From the NCBI GenBank assembly GCA_024234435.1, contig JACKOF010000001.1, positions 558,001 to 622,000 of the forward strand: a stretch of DNA of 64,000 nucleotides. The letters run 5' to 3'. Each line of letters begins with the position of its first letter. Positions within the stretch are counted from its first letter, which is position 1. Of this stretch, positions 43,904-53,014 are shown piece by piece. Below the pieces are notes generated by a model. The model made no database searches. It had not been told where the DNA came from and worked only from the letters and a program-made list of their open reading frames with translations. Source of the stretch: Pseudomonadales bacterium (GTDB lineage: Bacteria; Pseudomonadota; Gammaproteobacteria; Pseudomonadales; Porticoccaceae). Made by a program: the position numbers and the translations under genes.

Positions 43904-45835
43904 TCAGTGGGCGTTTGGTACAACGCCCACCTGTGGCATCTCCGCCAAACCAATATCTCTGGCGTGTTGCTCAAAGCCCTTGTTACGCCAGAAAAAGGCT
44001 CCGGGCATTGTTGTGGGAATCACCAGTACATAAAACAGTGCACGACCGACAAGGCTGCAAAAGGTCAGGGTCAGACAGGCAGCCGCCCATGTAACCAGTA
44101 TCCATGGCGACAGTGACCAGCTCGCCGGTACAGCGGTTAATAGCATCAGTGCTGTTACCAGAGTCAGCCCCAGCAAGATATTTCTTAACAGGTAGCTTTT
44201 ACCGAAAGTTGTTGTCTGTACATAGTGTGAAGCAGCACCTTCGTGTTCGGCTGCGCGCATGTCTTTGGCGTGGAAAGTCAGACCCAACAGCTCCAGAGCG
44301 ATGCCCGCGGCAAGCAGGGTGCCAAGTGCTTTCAGGGCGACACTATAATCAGTGTCCAGAGCTATCATGGTGGGAACCGTAATCAGCATACTGACCGCAG
44401 ATCCCAGAGAAAGGCTGCTGCCAAAGAAGCTGCTAGCCACTTGCCAGTGATTCCAGAATGGACGTGCAGGTATGCGGTAGCAGCGGTTCATATAGTAGAG
44501 ACCTGCTGTAGCAGAGAGGATGGCAATATAGCCGCAGATGGCGGAGGGCGTACCAAAAATTGTGGGGCTAAGTGCACCACCCGTTAAGCTCTGGAACAGA
44601 TTGTTACCGGGCAGACTGAGCAGTGCGTGCAAGCATAGGAATCCCATAAACCCGGCAATTCCCAAACCTTCACGGCAAACGGGGGAATGGCGCAGGTTAT
44701 TGAAACCCCGGTAAAAACGCAGCGGTTTGCCCAGGTGAAGGGTGGACATAAACAGTCCAAAGCCGGTCATTGCCAGACAAAGTAGAACGAAGGGAACATA
44801 AAGACTGCTTTGAGCAAACTGGGTAATACCATCCAACTGGAATTGCTGCCCCAGGAAAATAAAGCTAAAAGCACCAATCGCTGCCTGCGATAACAATGTA
44901 AAAAGCACCAGCGGATTTTCGCGGGAACTCAGCTTCAGCAGGTTCCAGTGCCGGACTTTGCCATTCTTCTGATCGACCCGAGGCTTGTAAATGCCATCCT
45001 GTTCCCGGTGATATTTTACCGGCATGGAGTCGGTACGCTTCATTTCCTCAGGCAATTCTCTGGTTTGCTGGAAGCGGATGTTGGGATGCGTGATAGAGGG
45101 GTCTGGAAACCCAGGGATAGATATTTTTGCTTCTTCCCGGTTTTCAGGAATATTTTCTACTACGCCAAAGTCGAGAGCATTGCCTACGCAGGCAGAAACA
45201 CAGGCGGGCTTGAGGCCTACTTCGAGGCGGTCTACGCACATATTGCACTTTGATACCTGACCCATGATCGGGTCCAGTTGCGGTGCGTTGTAGGGGCATA
45301 CCCAGGTGCAGTAGCCGCAACCAAAGCAGGTGTCCGGGTCCTGTAGAACGGCACCGTATTCCGCATGTTTGGTGTAGGCACGGGTAGGGCAGCCTTTCAG
45401 GCAGACTGGATCGTCACAGTGGTTACAGGCCATGGAAATGTTCATGCGCTGATAATCAGGATAACTACCGCCTTCTACGTAACCCACGGACCTGAATGAC
45501 AGATGTGCCGGGGTCTCATTTTTCTCCGCACAGGCAGATTCACAGGCGTGACAGCCGATGCAGTTGTCTGCGGTAAAGAAGAATGCATGCTGCTTGTTGC
45601 GGTTTGGATTACAGCCGACTTCCGGATTTTCATTAATGTACATCGAGCGGTTTTCAGGGGCTGTGTGCTCAGTCAGCTCAATCAGGTCAATTTTTTGGCC
45701 ATAACGGTTTGTATCCGCGACAACCGGATCGTTCAGGAATGCATAGGGCTGTTCTTCCGTGCGGATTTCCCAGTGTTTGACGCCGGTATTCCTGGCGGCG
45801 TTATCGATATGTTTGAAGACAGTTTCGTTATTCAT
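43904..45835 (-). CDS. fused 4Fe-4S ferredoxin (DmsB-like) and membrane anchor (DmsC-like) subunit
   Basis: The 643-residue protein is a two-part fusion. Residues about 60-240 hold four [4Fe-4S] ligand sets (CIGCHACESAC, CDDPVCLKGCP, CFGCGYCTWVCP, CNMCVDR with CVSAC), as in DmsB. Residues from about 310 to the end have roughly eight membrane helices and resemble DmsC/NrfD-type anchors (TLHLGKPLRFYRGFNNLRHSP). It abuts the nitrate reductase gene with no spacer. It should pass electrons from membrane quinol to that enzyme. A nitrate-assimilation role for such a fusion is unusual compared with the NADH-linked partners of Nas enzymes. Confidence 0.88.
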   Translation of the reverse strand: MNNETVFKHIDNAARNTGVKHWEIRTEEQPYAFLNDPVVADTNRYGQKIDLIELTEHTAPENRSMYINENPEVGCNPNRNKQHAFFFTADNCIGCHACESACAEKNETPAHLSFRSVGYVEGGSYPDYQRMNISMACNHCDDPVCLKGCPTRAYTKHAEYGAVLQDPDTCFGCGYCTWVCPYNAPQLDPIMGQVSKCNMCVDRLEVGLKPACVSACVGNALDFGVVENIPENREEAKISIPGFPDPSITHPNIRFQQTRELPEEMKRTDSMPVKYHREQDGIYKPRVDQKNGKVRHWNLLKLSSRENPLVLFTLLSQAAIGAFSFIFLGQQFQLDGITQFAQSSLYVPFVLLCLAMTGFGLFMSTLHLGKPLRFYRGFNNLRHSPVCREGLGIAGFMGFLCLHALLSLPGNNLFQSLTGGALSPTIFGTPSAICGYIAILSATAGLYYMNRCYRIPARPFWNHWQVASSFFGSSLSLGSAVSMLITVPTMIALDTDYSVALKALGTLLAAGIALELLGLTFHAKDMRAAEHEGAASHYVQTTTFGKSYLLRNILLGLTLVTALMLLTAVPASWSLSPWILVTWAAACLTLTFCSLVGRALFYVLVIPTTMPGAFFWRNKGFEQHARDIGLAEMPQVGVVPNAH

Positions 45836-48025
45836 TTAAAAAGTCCTCCGCTCCAGATTCAGTTGGGCAGCTTCAGCCTGGTCAACCTGCTCGATACGCA
45901 CAGCGCACTGTTTAAAGGCGGGTTGACGGGAGTGTGGGTCAAGCAACCCGAGGGTCAGACGGTTGACACAATCGTGGAAGTGAAAAGGGATAAACACCAT
46001 ATTGCGCGGTACGCGATGTGTCAGTTGAGCCAGCACCACGGCATCCCCGCGTCTGGAAACGAGCCGCACATAGGTTTGATGGCCAATACCAAGTTCTTCA
46101 GCTGCGTCCGGGTTGATTTCCATATAGGGTGTTGGACTGAATTTGTTGCAGTTGCCAATTTTTCCGGTGCGGGTTCGCGTGTGGAAGTGCTCAACCACAC
46201 GACCGCTATTGCACCAGAAAGGGTAATCGTTATCCGGTTTCTCGTTATTGTCGCGGAAGATAATAGGAATCAGGTTGGCCTTGCCATCCGCGGTTTGGAA
46301 TTTGCCATCGGTATAAAGTCTGGGATCACCCTTTAACCCCTCTGAATTTTCACGATAGGGCCACTGAATTCCCCGAGCCTTTTCTATTTTTTCGTAACTC
46401 ATGCCCGATATATCGAGGGTTCTCGAGTCGCCGCGGGAGAGGTACTTCATTTCATCAAACGCCTCTTCAGGCGTATTGGGAAAATGAATAATATCGCCAT
46501 TATCGAAGCGCTTGCTCATCTGATTGAAAATCCAGAAATCAGTTTTCGAATTCTTATAAGGCTTGATAACGTTGCGAATAAGGTTTACCCGACGTTCGGT
46601 ATTCGTGTGGCAACCTTCTTTTTCTGCCCAGACAGCGGCAGGAAAGAATACGTGAGCGTAATCATTGGTTTCCACATCGCTGTAGGAGTCCTGAACAATC
46701 AGAAAGTCCAGTTTTTCAAACATTTTGCGGATGCGTGGCTGATTGGGCATTGAGGTAAGGGGGTTGGTGGCGACCAGCCAGAGCCCCTTGATTTGCCCTG
46801 ACTCAATTGCCGGAAAGATATCGGTTTGCGCCAGTCCCCGTTGTTTCGGGAAAAATTCGGGGTCGATGCCCCAGAATTTACCGATTTCCTCTCTGTGTTC
46901 GGGTTTTTCCAGCAAACGGTAACCGGGCAGACCTGAGCAGGATGACCACTCGCGGGTGCCCATGGCGTTGCACTGGCCGGTGATGGAAAGGCTGGTGCCG
47001 CCGGGCTTGCCGATATTGCCTGTAATCAGGTTGAGGTTGTTGATGTCGACTACGCCATCTGATCCGTGGGTGCTCTGATTGATACCCATGGTCCAGATTG
47101 ACATTGCCGCAGGTGCTTTGGCATAAAGTCTGGCGACATGGCGGATCATATCCTCATCGATACCGCAAATATGCTGTGCTTTGATCGGGTCATAGTCGGC
47201 AACAGCTTCTTTCAATGCTTCAAAACCGTTGGTGTACGCGTCGATATAGGCTTGATCCTGAAGGCCTTCCGAGATAATAACGTACAGCATGGCATTGATC
47301 AGGACGCAATCTGTGCCCGGTGTTATGGGCAAATGAATATCGGCAAACTGTGCCAGCATGGTGACACGGGGATCAATCACAATCAGTGGGAAGTGTCGTT
47401 TTTCACGTGCTTCCTTGAGGCGCCAGTAAATGATCGGATGCTGTTCAGGCAAATTTGAGCCAAAGGCCATTAAACACTCAGTGTGTTCAAAATCGTCATA
47501 ACAGCCGGGCGGACCGTCCGAGCCAAACGAACGTTTGTAGCCGGATACGGCTGAAGCCATGCAAAGCGTGGTATTGCCGTCGTAATTATTGGTACCAATA
47601 CAGCCACGTACCAGTTTGCCAAGTGTATAGAACTCTTCGGTTAGTAATTGCCCGGTAGAAACCACAGCGAACGAATCGCGACCGTATTTTTGTTGAATGC
47701 TTTTGATATTGTCCGCAGCAAAATCCAGCGCACTGTCCCAGTCCGTGGGCTGAAATGGATCATGATAGCGCTTACGCATCAGCGGCTGATCGCCACGCCC
47801 GTCGGATTGAAAGAGCTCGTGCTCGAGAATGCCCTTGATACAGAGCTTGCCGCGGTTTACGTCGGCTCCGGCATGGCCGCGGCTAGTGATGACTTTCCCT
47901 TCCCGGTCCAGGCCAATCTCTATTGAACAACCGGTAGAGCAATAGTTACAGGTAGTGTATTTCCATTCCTTTACCGGCTTGGCTGGGATGACGATGGGCT
48001 TGCGCTTTGTACGACCAAACAGCAT
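45836..48025 (-). CDS. nasA: assimilatory nitrate reductase, catalytic subunit
   Basis: The 729-residue molybdoenzyme has [4Fe-4S] ligands CNYCSTGC near residue 27 and CIKG near residue 63, then the NasA/NarB bis-MGD pattern: GTNNYDGNTTLCMASAVSGYKRSFGSDGPPGCYDD, MAFGSNLPEQHPI, SIWTMGINQSTHGSD, NLNLITGNIGKPGG, AVWAEKEGCHTNTERR and GRVVEHFHTRTRTGK. It reduces nitrate to nitrite in the cytosol. The C-terminal [2Fe-2S] domain of many NasA proteins is missing. No NasB-type NADH reductase is adjacent; the fused DmsBC-like protein immediately downstream is the likely electron donor. Confidence 0.93.
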   Translation of the reverse strand: MLFGRTKRKPIVIPAKPVKEWKYTTCNYCSTGCSIEIGLDREGKVITSRGHAGADVNRGKLCIKGILEHELFQSDGRGDQPLMRKRYHDPFQPTDWDSALDFAADNIKSIQQKYGRDSFAVVSTGQLLTEEFYTLGKLVRGCIGTNNYDGNTTLCMASAVSGYKRSFGSDGPPGCYDDFEHTECLMAFGSNLPEQHPIIYWRLKEAREKRHFPLIVIDPRVTMLAQFADIHLPITPGTDCVLINAMLYVIISEGLQDQAYIDAYTNGFEALKEAVADYDPIKAQHICGIDEDMIRHVARLYAKAPAAMSIWTMGINQSTHGSDGVVDINNLNLITGNIGKPGGTSLSITGQCNAMGTREWSSCSGLPGYRLLEKPEHREEIGKFWGIDPEFFPKQRGLAQTDIFPAIESGQIKGLWLVATNPLTSMPNQPRIRKMFEKLDFLIVQDSYSDVETNDYAHVFFPAAVWAEKEGCHTNTERRVNLIRNVIKPYKNSKTDFWIFNQMSKRFDNGDIIHFPNTPEEAFDEMKYLSRGDSRTLDISGMSYEKIEKARGIQWPYRENSEGLKGDPRLYTDGKFQTADGKANLIPIIFRDNNEKPDNDYPFWCNSGRVVEHFHTRTRTGKIGNCNKFSPTPYMEINPDAAEELGIGHQTYVRLVSRRGDAVVLAQLTHRVPRNMVFIPFHFHDCVNRLTLGLLDPHSRQPAFKQCAVRIEQVDQAEAAQLNLERRTF

Positions 48026-48073
48026 AAAATTCTCGTCGTTTTATACAAAAGGTAGCTTTCCGAAGAAAGCCGA

Positions 48074-48418
48074 TTAAGCAGCAATCAGAACCTGGTCATT
48101 TTCAATACGCAGTTGGAACACCGTTGCAGGGTGTTCTGCATCTTCCAGGCATTCACCTGTGACCAGGTTAAAGTGTTGCTTGTACAGTGGTGATGCAACG
48201 ACCAGGTTGCCATCGACATCTCCGACAATCCCTCGGGACAACACATTGGCTTTCCCTATGGGATCCCAGTTACTCAGCCCGTATACCTGCGGGGTTTCCT
48301 CCGGCAGATAGAAAATGGCAATTTGAGTGTCATCAAAAAGGGCGCAGACACCGGAGCCCTCAACCAGATCATTCTTTCCACACAGCGGTAGCCAGGTGGC
48401 TTTTTCAAAATTGGACAT
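48074..48418 (-). CDS. nirD: nitrite reductase (NADH) small subunit
   Basis: The 114-residue NirD protein (Rieske-like fold lacking the usual Cys and His ligands) has WLPLCGKNDLVEGSGVCALFDDTQIAIFYLPEE, YGLSNWDPIGKANVLSRGIVGD and SPLYKQHFNLVTGECLED, all typical. It assists NirB, encoded directly upstream in the same operon. It is 48 bases before nasA. Confidence 0.94.
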   Translation of the reverse strand: MSNFEKATWLPLCGKNDLVEGSGVCALFDDTQIAIFYLPEETPQVYGLSNWDPIGKANVLSRGIVGDVDGNLVVASPLYKQHFNLVTGECLEDAEHPATVFQLRIENDQVLIAA

Positions 48419-48434
48419 GTTTTACTCCTTTGCT

Positions 48435-48470
48435 GCTTTCCCCTGCCTCAGCTCGTCGGCAGGTGAAAGC
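48435..48470 (-). other. Hairpin in the nirB-nirD spacer
   Basis: GCTTTC-c-CCTGCC and GGCAGG-t-GAAAGC are complementary, forming a bulged 12-bp stem with a 10-base loop in the short nirB-nirD gap. It lacks a T run and more likely affects mRNA stability than termination. Confidence 0.6.
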
Positions 48471-48472
48471 AA

Positions 48473-51001
48473 TCACGCAGATTTTGCTATCAGTTCAAGA
48501 CGATCTTCTTCGTTGGCCGGGCGGGGTTGGCCGCGTTCTTCAACAAAAATCACATTCTCGTCCTTGGCATCCGGCGCGTTAACAAACTGGCGGAAGCGCT
48601 TGAGTTTCTCTTCGTCTGAAATGGTGGTTTTCCATTCGCATTGGTACGTGTCCACAACAGCGGCCATCTGTGCTTCCAGCTCGGCTGCGATGCCAAGACT
48701 GTCCTCGATGACCACCTGTTTCAGGTATTCCAGACCACCTTCCAGATTGTCCAGCCAGACGGAGGTGCGCTGCAGACGGTCAGCCGTATTGACATAGAAC
48801 ATCAGGAAGCGGTCGATGTACTTGATGAGGGTTTCGTCATCCAGGTCAGTTGCAAACAGATCCGCGTGGCGTGGACGCATGCCGCCATTGCCACACACGT
48901 AGAGGTTCCAGCCATTTTCTGTGGCAATGACGCCAAAATCTTTTGATTGTGCTTCTGCACACTCACGGGTACAGCCGGAAACGGCTGACTTCAGTTTGTG
49001 AGGTGAGCGCAACCCCTTGTAGCGGTTTTCTACCAGTAGGGCCATACTGACACTATCCTGCACACCGTAGCGACACCAGGTGCTGCCAACACAGGATTTC
49101 ACAGTCCTTAAAGCCTTGCCGTAGGCGTGGCCTGTTTCGAATCCAGCAGCAATCAGTTCAGCCCAGATATCAGGCAATTCATTCATGCGTGCGCCGAAGA
49201 GGTCAACGCGTTGTCCGCCGGTAATCTTGGTGTAGAGATTGTATTTTTTGGCGACTTCGCCCAGGACAATCAATTTGTCTGGCGTAATTTCGCCACCCGG
49301 AATCCTCGGGACTACCGAGTAAGTGCCATCTTTTTGCATATTGGCAAGGAACGTATCATTGGTATCCTGCAGGCCAACATGTGGTTTTTCCAGTACGTAG
49401 TCGTTCCATAGTGAGGCCAGAATCGAACCAACTGCCGGTTTGCAAATGTCGCAGCCGCGGCCCTGACCGTGGCCTTTGATCAGCTCGCCAAAGGTATGAA
49501 TTTTTTCCACTTTACAGATATGGAACAGTTCCTGACGGGTGTGGTTAAAGTGCTCGCAAATAGAGGTGTTCACCTCCATTCCCCGGGCGGCCATTTCGTC
49601 ATCAACCACGTTTTTCAAAAGGGCTGCACAGCCGCCACAGCCAGTGCTGGCCTGAGTTGCCCCCTTTACATCACCAACAGAGCAACAACCGCCTTCAATG
49701 GCTTCAACGATATCGCCTTTGCTGACATTCAGGCATGAGCAGATAGTAGCGGTCATTGGTAATGCCGCTGCGCCCAGAGCCGGTACTCCACCGGCTGAAT
49801 CAGGCAGGATCATTGACTCCGGGTGTTCGGGCAGGTCAATCGCGTTCAGGTAATACTGCAGCAAGGTGTCATATTCCGAGCAGTCGCCCACAAGAACGGC
49901 GCCGAGCAGTTTCTGGCCGGTGGTATCGACAATAATACGTTTGTAAATTTCTTTGCTCTCATCGCTGAACGTGTAGGCAACGGAACCCTCGGTGTTGCCA
50001 TGGGAATCACCGATAGAACCCACATCCATACCCAGCAGTTTCAGCTTGGTGCTCATATCTGCACCGCGGAAAGACTCTTTCTCTTCGGTGAGCTGTGTTA
50101 CGGCCGCTTCAGCCATCCGGTAACCGGGGGCTACCAAGCCAAAAATACGATTGCCCAGTAAGGCGCACTCGCCAATGGCGAAAATATCGGAGTCACTGGT
50201 TTTACAGTGATAATCGATAACGATACCGCCGCGCTCGCCAATCTCCAGCCCTGCCTCCCTTGCAAGCTGATCTGAAGGGCGAATACCGGCAGAAAAAACG
50301 ATCATGTCAGTTTCGAGGTGTTCGCCATCGGCAAAGTTCATGCGGAAACGGCACGATTCACCTTTGCTAATAGTTTGAGTAGCTTTACTGGTGTGTACGT
50401 GAACGCCGATACCATCAATCTTGCGGCGCAACATTTTGCTGCCGCCTTCATCGAGCTGCACACCCATCAGTCCCGGAGCAAACTCGACAACGTGGGTCTC
50501 AAGGCCAAGATTTTGCAACGCATTGGCACACTCCAGTCCCAGCAAGCCGCCGCCAACCACAACGCCAACCTTGGAAGATTTTGCAGCAGCATTGATTTCG
50601 CCGAGGTCATCAATAGTGCGATATGTCAGGCAGCCTTCATCTTTGGCACCAGGGATCGGTGGAACAAAGGGGTAAGATCCTGTGGCAAGCACCAGCTTGT
50701 CGTAGGAGAAGGAACGGCCAGAGTCGGTGAGGACTATTTTTTTCTCACGGTCTATTTTTACTGCCGCATCGCCGAAGTGGGCGTCTACACCATTTTCCTT
50801 GTAAAACTCACGGCTGGTCAGCGCCAGCTCTTCAGGCTTTTTACCGGCAAAATATTCTGAAAGGTGTACCCGGTCATAGGCAGGGCGAGGTTCCTCGCCG
50901 ATCACAGTGATTTTGACGTCAAGTGACGCTTGTAACAGGCGGTCCACATAGTGGTGACCAACCATTCCATTTCCGACTACAACAATATTTGTTAACGACA
51001 T
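48473..51001 (-). CDS. nirB: nitrite reductase (NADH) large subunit
   Basis: The 842-residue NirB protein contains, in order, an FAD/NAD(P)H domain (VVVGNGMVGHHYVDRLL at the start, VVGGGLLGLECANAL near residue 150), a BFD-like [2Fe-2S] domain (CSCLNVSKGDIVEAI with CCSVGD and STGCGGC near residue 425-465), and the siroheme/[4Fe-4S] nitrite-sulphite reductase domains (SCVGSTWCRYG and SGCTRECAE near residues 635-690). It reduces nitrite to ammonium with NADH in the cytosol. It is first in the nirB-nirD-nasA-anchor operon, driven by a sigma-54 promoter. Confidence 0.96.
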   Translation of the reverse strand: MSLTNIVVVGNGMVGHHYVDRLLQASLDVKITVIGEEPRPAYDRVHLSEYFAGKKPEELALTSREFYKENGVDAHFGDAAVKIDREKKIVLTDSGRSFSYDKLVLATGSYPFVPPIPGAKDEGCLTYRTIDDLGEINAAAKSSKVGVVVGGGLLGLECANALQNLGLETHVVEFAPGLMGVQLDEGGSKMLRRKIDGIGVHVHTSKATQTISKGESCRFRMNFADGEHLETDMIVFSAGIRPSDQLAREAGLEIGERGGIVIDYHCKTSDSDIFAIGECALLGNRIFGLVAPGYRMAEAAVTQLTEEKESFRGADMSTKLKLLGMDVGSIGDSHGNTEGSVAYTFSDESKEIYKRIIVDTTGQKLLGAVLVGDCSEYDTLLQYYLNAIDLPEHPESMILPDSAGGVPALGAAALPMTATICSCLNVSKGDIVEAIEGGCCSVGDVKGATQASTGCGGCAALLKNVVDDEMAARGMEVNTSICEHFNHTRQELFHICKVEKIHTFGELIKGHGQGRGCDICKPAVGSILASLWNDYVLEKPHVGLQDTNDTFLANMQKDGTYSVVPRIPGGEITPDKLIVLGEVAKKYNLYTKITGGQRVDLFGARMNELPDIWAELIAAGFETGHAYGKALRTVKSCVGSTWCRYGVQDSVSMALLVENRYKGLRSPHKLKSAVSGCTRECAEAQSKDFGVIATENGWNLYVCGNGGMRPRHADLFATDLDDETLIKYIDRFLMFYVNTADRLQRTSVWLDNLEGGLEYLKQVVIEDSLGIAAELEAQMAAVVDTYQCEWKTTISDEEKLKRFRQFVNAPDAKDENVIFVEERGQPRPANEEDRLELIAKSA

Positions 51002-51076
51002 AAAAATTAAAACCTCATTTCTTACCTGGTATCCCTATGAATTCTGCGTCATCCTGACCTTATCTGATAAGGATTT

Positions 51077-51092
51077 TGCAAGTTCTATGCCA
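51077..51092 (-). promoter_or_regulatory. Sigma-54 promoter of the nirB operon
   Basis: On the minus strand, TGGCATAGAACTTGCA matches the sigma-54 consensus TGGCAYRNNNNTTGCW at every defined base, including GG at -24 and GC at -12. Transcription would begin near 51066, giving a leader of about 65 bases before the nirB ATG. The remaining spacer (51093-51264) holds the NtrC-like site and no gene. Confidence 0.85.
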
Positions 51093-51202
51093 ATGATAGC
51101 GAGTGGTTGGGAAACTCCTTTTTTATTAAGGGGAAGATGAAGATTTTGAAAATCAGGGTGAGCAATAAAACCAGAGAGAAACGGACATCGAGCGCCTTGC
51201 TT

Positions 51203-51217
51203 GCGCCAATTTGGTGC
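51203..51217. promoter_or_regulatory. NtrC-like enhancer site
   Basis: GCGCCA-att-TGGTGC differs by one base from the classical NtrC site GCACCA-N3-TGGTGC. It is centred about 120 bases upstream of the sigma-54 promoter, a normal enhancer distance, so the nirB operon is probably activated by NtrC under nitrogen limitation. Confidence 0.75.
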
Positions 51218-51264
51218 GTTGATTTGGCCGGGAGTGTGAGAATGCGCTGTATTTGTGCGGTTTG

Positions 51265-52998
51265 TTATTTGCTGAATAACAAATAAGCCAGTATCAGGTT
51301 TCCGATCAACAGTATGCCGCTCAGTATCTTCCAGAATTTTAAAGGGTTTCTGTACGCGAGGGGCAACGCCTGTGAATGTGCGTAAACGGGGTTTGGCTGT
51401 TTGATATCCTGAACGAATTCGGAGAGAGCATCGTAGCGGTGTCGAGGGTCAAAGCTGAGAGCTTTCCTGATGGCGCAGTCCATCCAGACAGGCACCAGCG
51501 GGTTGTGTTGATAGCTCGGGGTATATTGAAGTCGTGAAAAGTCCTGTTCAGTTGAGGCTCGCTGATAAGCATTGCCAAAAGGATGTTTACCGGTGAGCAG
51601 TTCATACATCAGCAGAGCCAGTGAAAACTGGTCACTGCGTTGAGAAACGGGTGCATGGAGCTTGTATTCAGGGGCGCAATAATTCAGCGTGCCGAGAATA
51701 TCCTGCCGCTCAATGGAGGTATCTATTTCGCTGATGCCAGCAATAAAAGTAGAGCCGAAATCAATGATTTTTACCGCTTCATCGGTATAGATAATGTTGT
51801 CAGGCTTGATGTCCTGGTGAAGCGTATCCTTGCGGTGAAAAGCCCGCAGGCCGGAAGCGATTTGAGTGATAATATTGCGCACATCCGTAACCGGTAATCG
51901 GGTTCTTTCCTTAACCAGTTGGGTCAACGTCGGGCCCGGAATATACTCGGTTAAATAATACAGATAACGCCGCTGAGAAGTGCTGTTGATTACCTTCACT
52001 ACATTCGCGCTATGGATACGACTGCCTATCCACTCCTCCAGCATGAACCGCTCGATATAAGCCGGATCATCTTCATAGTTCGTCGACGGTGTTTTCATGA
52101 TTGCTCTGGTGTTGTCTTCCAGATTTTCAACCAGGTATATTTCACTTCGGCTGGTGGCCTGAATTTCCCGAATAACGCGCCAGTTATCAATTATCTGATT
52201 TGTGCTGAGTGGCGGAGGGAATGGAAGCTCCGTTAGTTTGCCGAGCACATCCTGCCGCTCTTCCTGGCCGAGACTGTTGACAACAATCAGCTGGGCGCTG
52301 AGGTTGTCATTGCTGCCCCTAGCGAGAGCTTGCTCTGTAATGGCCTTGCAAACGGTTTCACAGCCTTGATCGCTCTCTAACAGCTTTTCCAGTTCCTGCC
52401 TGTTGAGCCAGTCATGTACGCCATCGGTGGTGAGCAGATAACGATCACCGGCTTCAACCTGAAGCTGCTGAAAATCCACATCCAGGCGAGTATCTATACC
52501 CAGAGCCCGTCCCAGATAACGCTGACCATTTCCTGCAGGGCTGGCGTGATCGCGGGTCAGTTGCTCCAACTGCCCGCTCCGCAAGCGATAAATACGGCTA
52601 TCGCCAACGTGGAAAATATAGGCGCTGGCGGATTTGAGGATGAGTGCGCTGAACGTGGTGATAAAGCCTTTTTCGGCGCTGGTGTATTTTTGACCCTGGC
52701 TGTAGAGCCAACGGTTGAGGGCTATCAGTATTTTTAGTCCGGAAGTCTGTACCGACCAGGAGCGGTGGGTGGAATAATAATCGGACAGAAAAGAGGTGAC
52801 AGCTGTTTCGCTGGCCTCTTTCCCGCCTTCTGCTGCACTGACGCCATCCGCGATCACGGCCACGGCTCCTTTGGTCACCAGCGAGCTGTCTTCTGGAATG
52901 CGGATGCCAATGGCATCCTCATTACAGGGCTTTACGCCAGCTGTGGAGTACTGGCCAACCTGCAAGTCCAACCCGGTGCTCAGATGATCAAGGTGCAT
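51265..52998 (-). CDS. PP2C phosphatase-Ser/Thr kinase fusion with C-terminal membrane anchor
   Basis: The 577-residue protein joins two opposing activities. Residues about 10-240 are PP2C-type phosphatase (ADGVSAAEGGKEASETAV, FHVGDSRIYRL, TTDGVHDWL). Residues about 270-530 are a Hanks-type kinase (IMKTPS lysine, LHQDIKPDNIIY, IIDFGST, APEY, ALLMYELLTGKHPFG). A single membrane helix ends the protein. It lies 16 bases downstream of the nitrate transporter gene, as in the Pseudomonas aeruginosa nas locus (PA1782 beside PA1783), so control of nitrate uptake or assimilation is likely. Confidence 0.92.
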   Translation of the reverse strand: MHLDHLSTGLDLQVGQYSTAGVKPCNEDAIGIRIPEDSSLVTKGAVAVIADGVSAAEGGKEASETAVTSFLSDYYSTHRSWSVQTSGLKILIALNRWLYSQGQKYTSAEKGFITTFSALILKSASAYIFHVGDSRIYRLRSGQLEQLTRDHASPAGNGQRYLGRALGIDTRLDVDFQQLQVEAGDRYLLTTDGVHDWLNRQELEKLLESDQGCETVCKAITEQALARGSNDNLSAQLIVVNSLGQEERQDVLGKLTELPFPPPLSTNQIIDNWRVIREIQATSRSEIYLVENLEDNTRAIMKTPSTNYEDDPAYIERFMLEEWIGSRIHSANVVKVINSTSQRRYLYYLTEYIPGPTLTQLVKERTRLPVTDVRNIITQIASGLRAFHRKDTLHQDIKPDNIIYTDEAVKIIDFGSTFIAGISEIDTSIERQDILGTLNYCAPEYKLHAPVSQRSDQFSLALLMYELLTGKHPFGNAYQRASTEQDFSRLQYTPSYQHNPLVPVWMDCAIRKALSFDPRHRYDALSEFVQDIKQPNPVYAHSQALPLAYRNPLKFWKILSGILLIGNLILAYLLFSK

Positions 52999-53014
52999 AG
53001 CCGATGGTTATCCG

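Noticed and set aside
45503..46336. A 277-codon + strand open frame opposite the nitrate reductase and its partner
   Set aside because: It crosses two well-supported minus-strand genes, has no known motif, and reads as antisense of conserved molybdoenzyme and Fe-S sequence.
50318..50860. A 180-codon + strand frame opposite nirB
   Set aside because: It lies wholly inside the conserved FAD domain of nirB and has no motif of its own.
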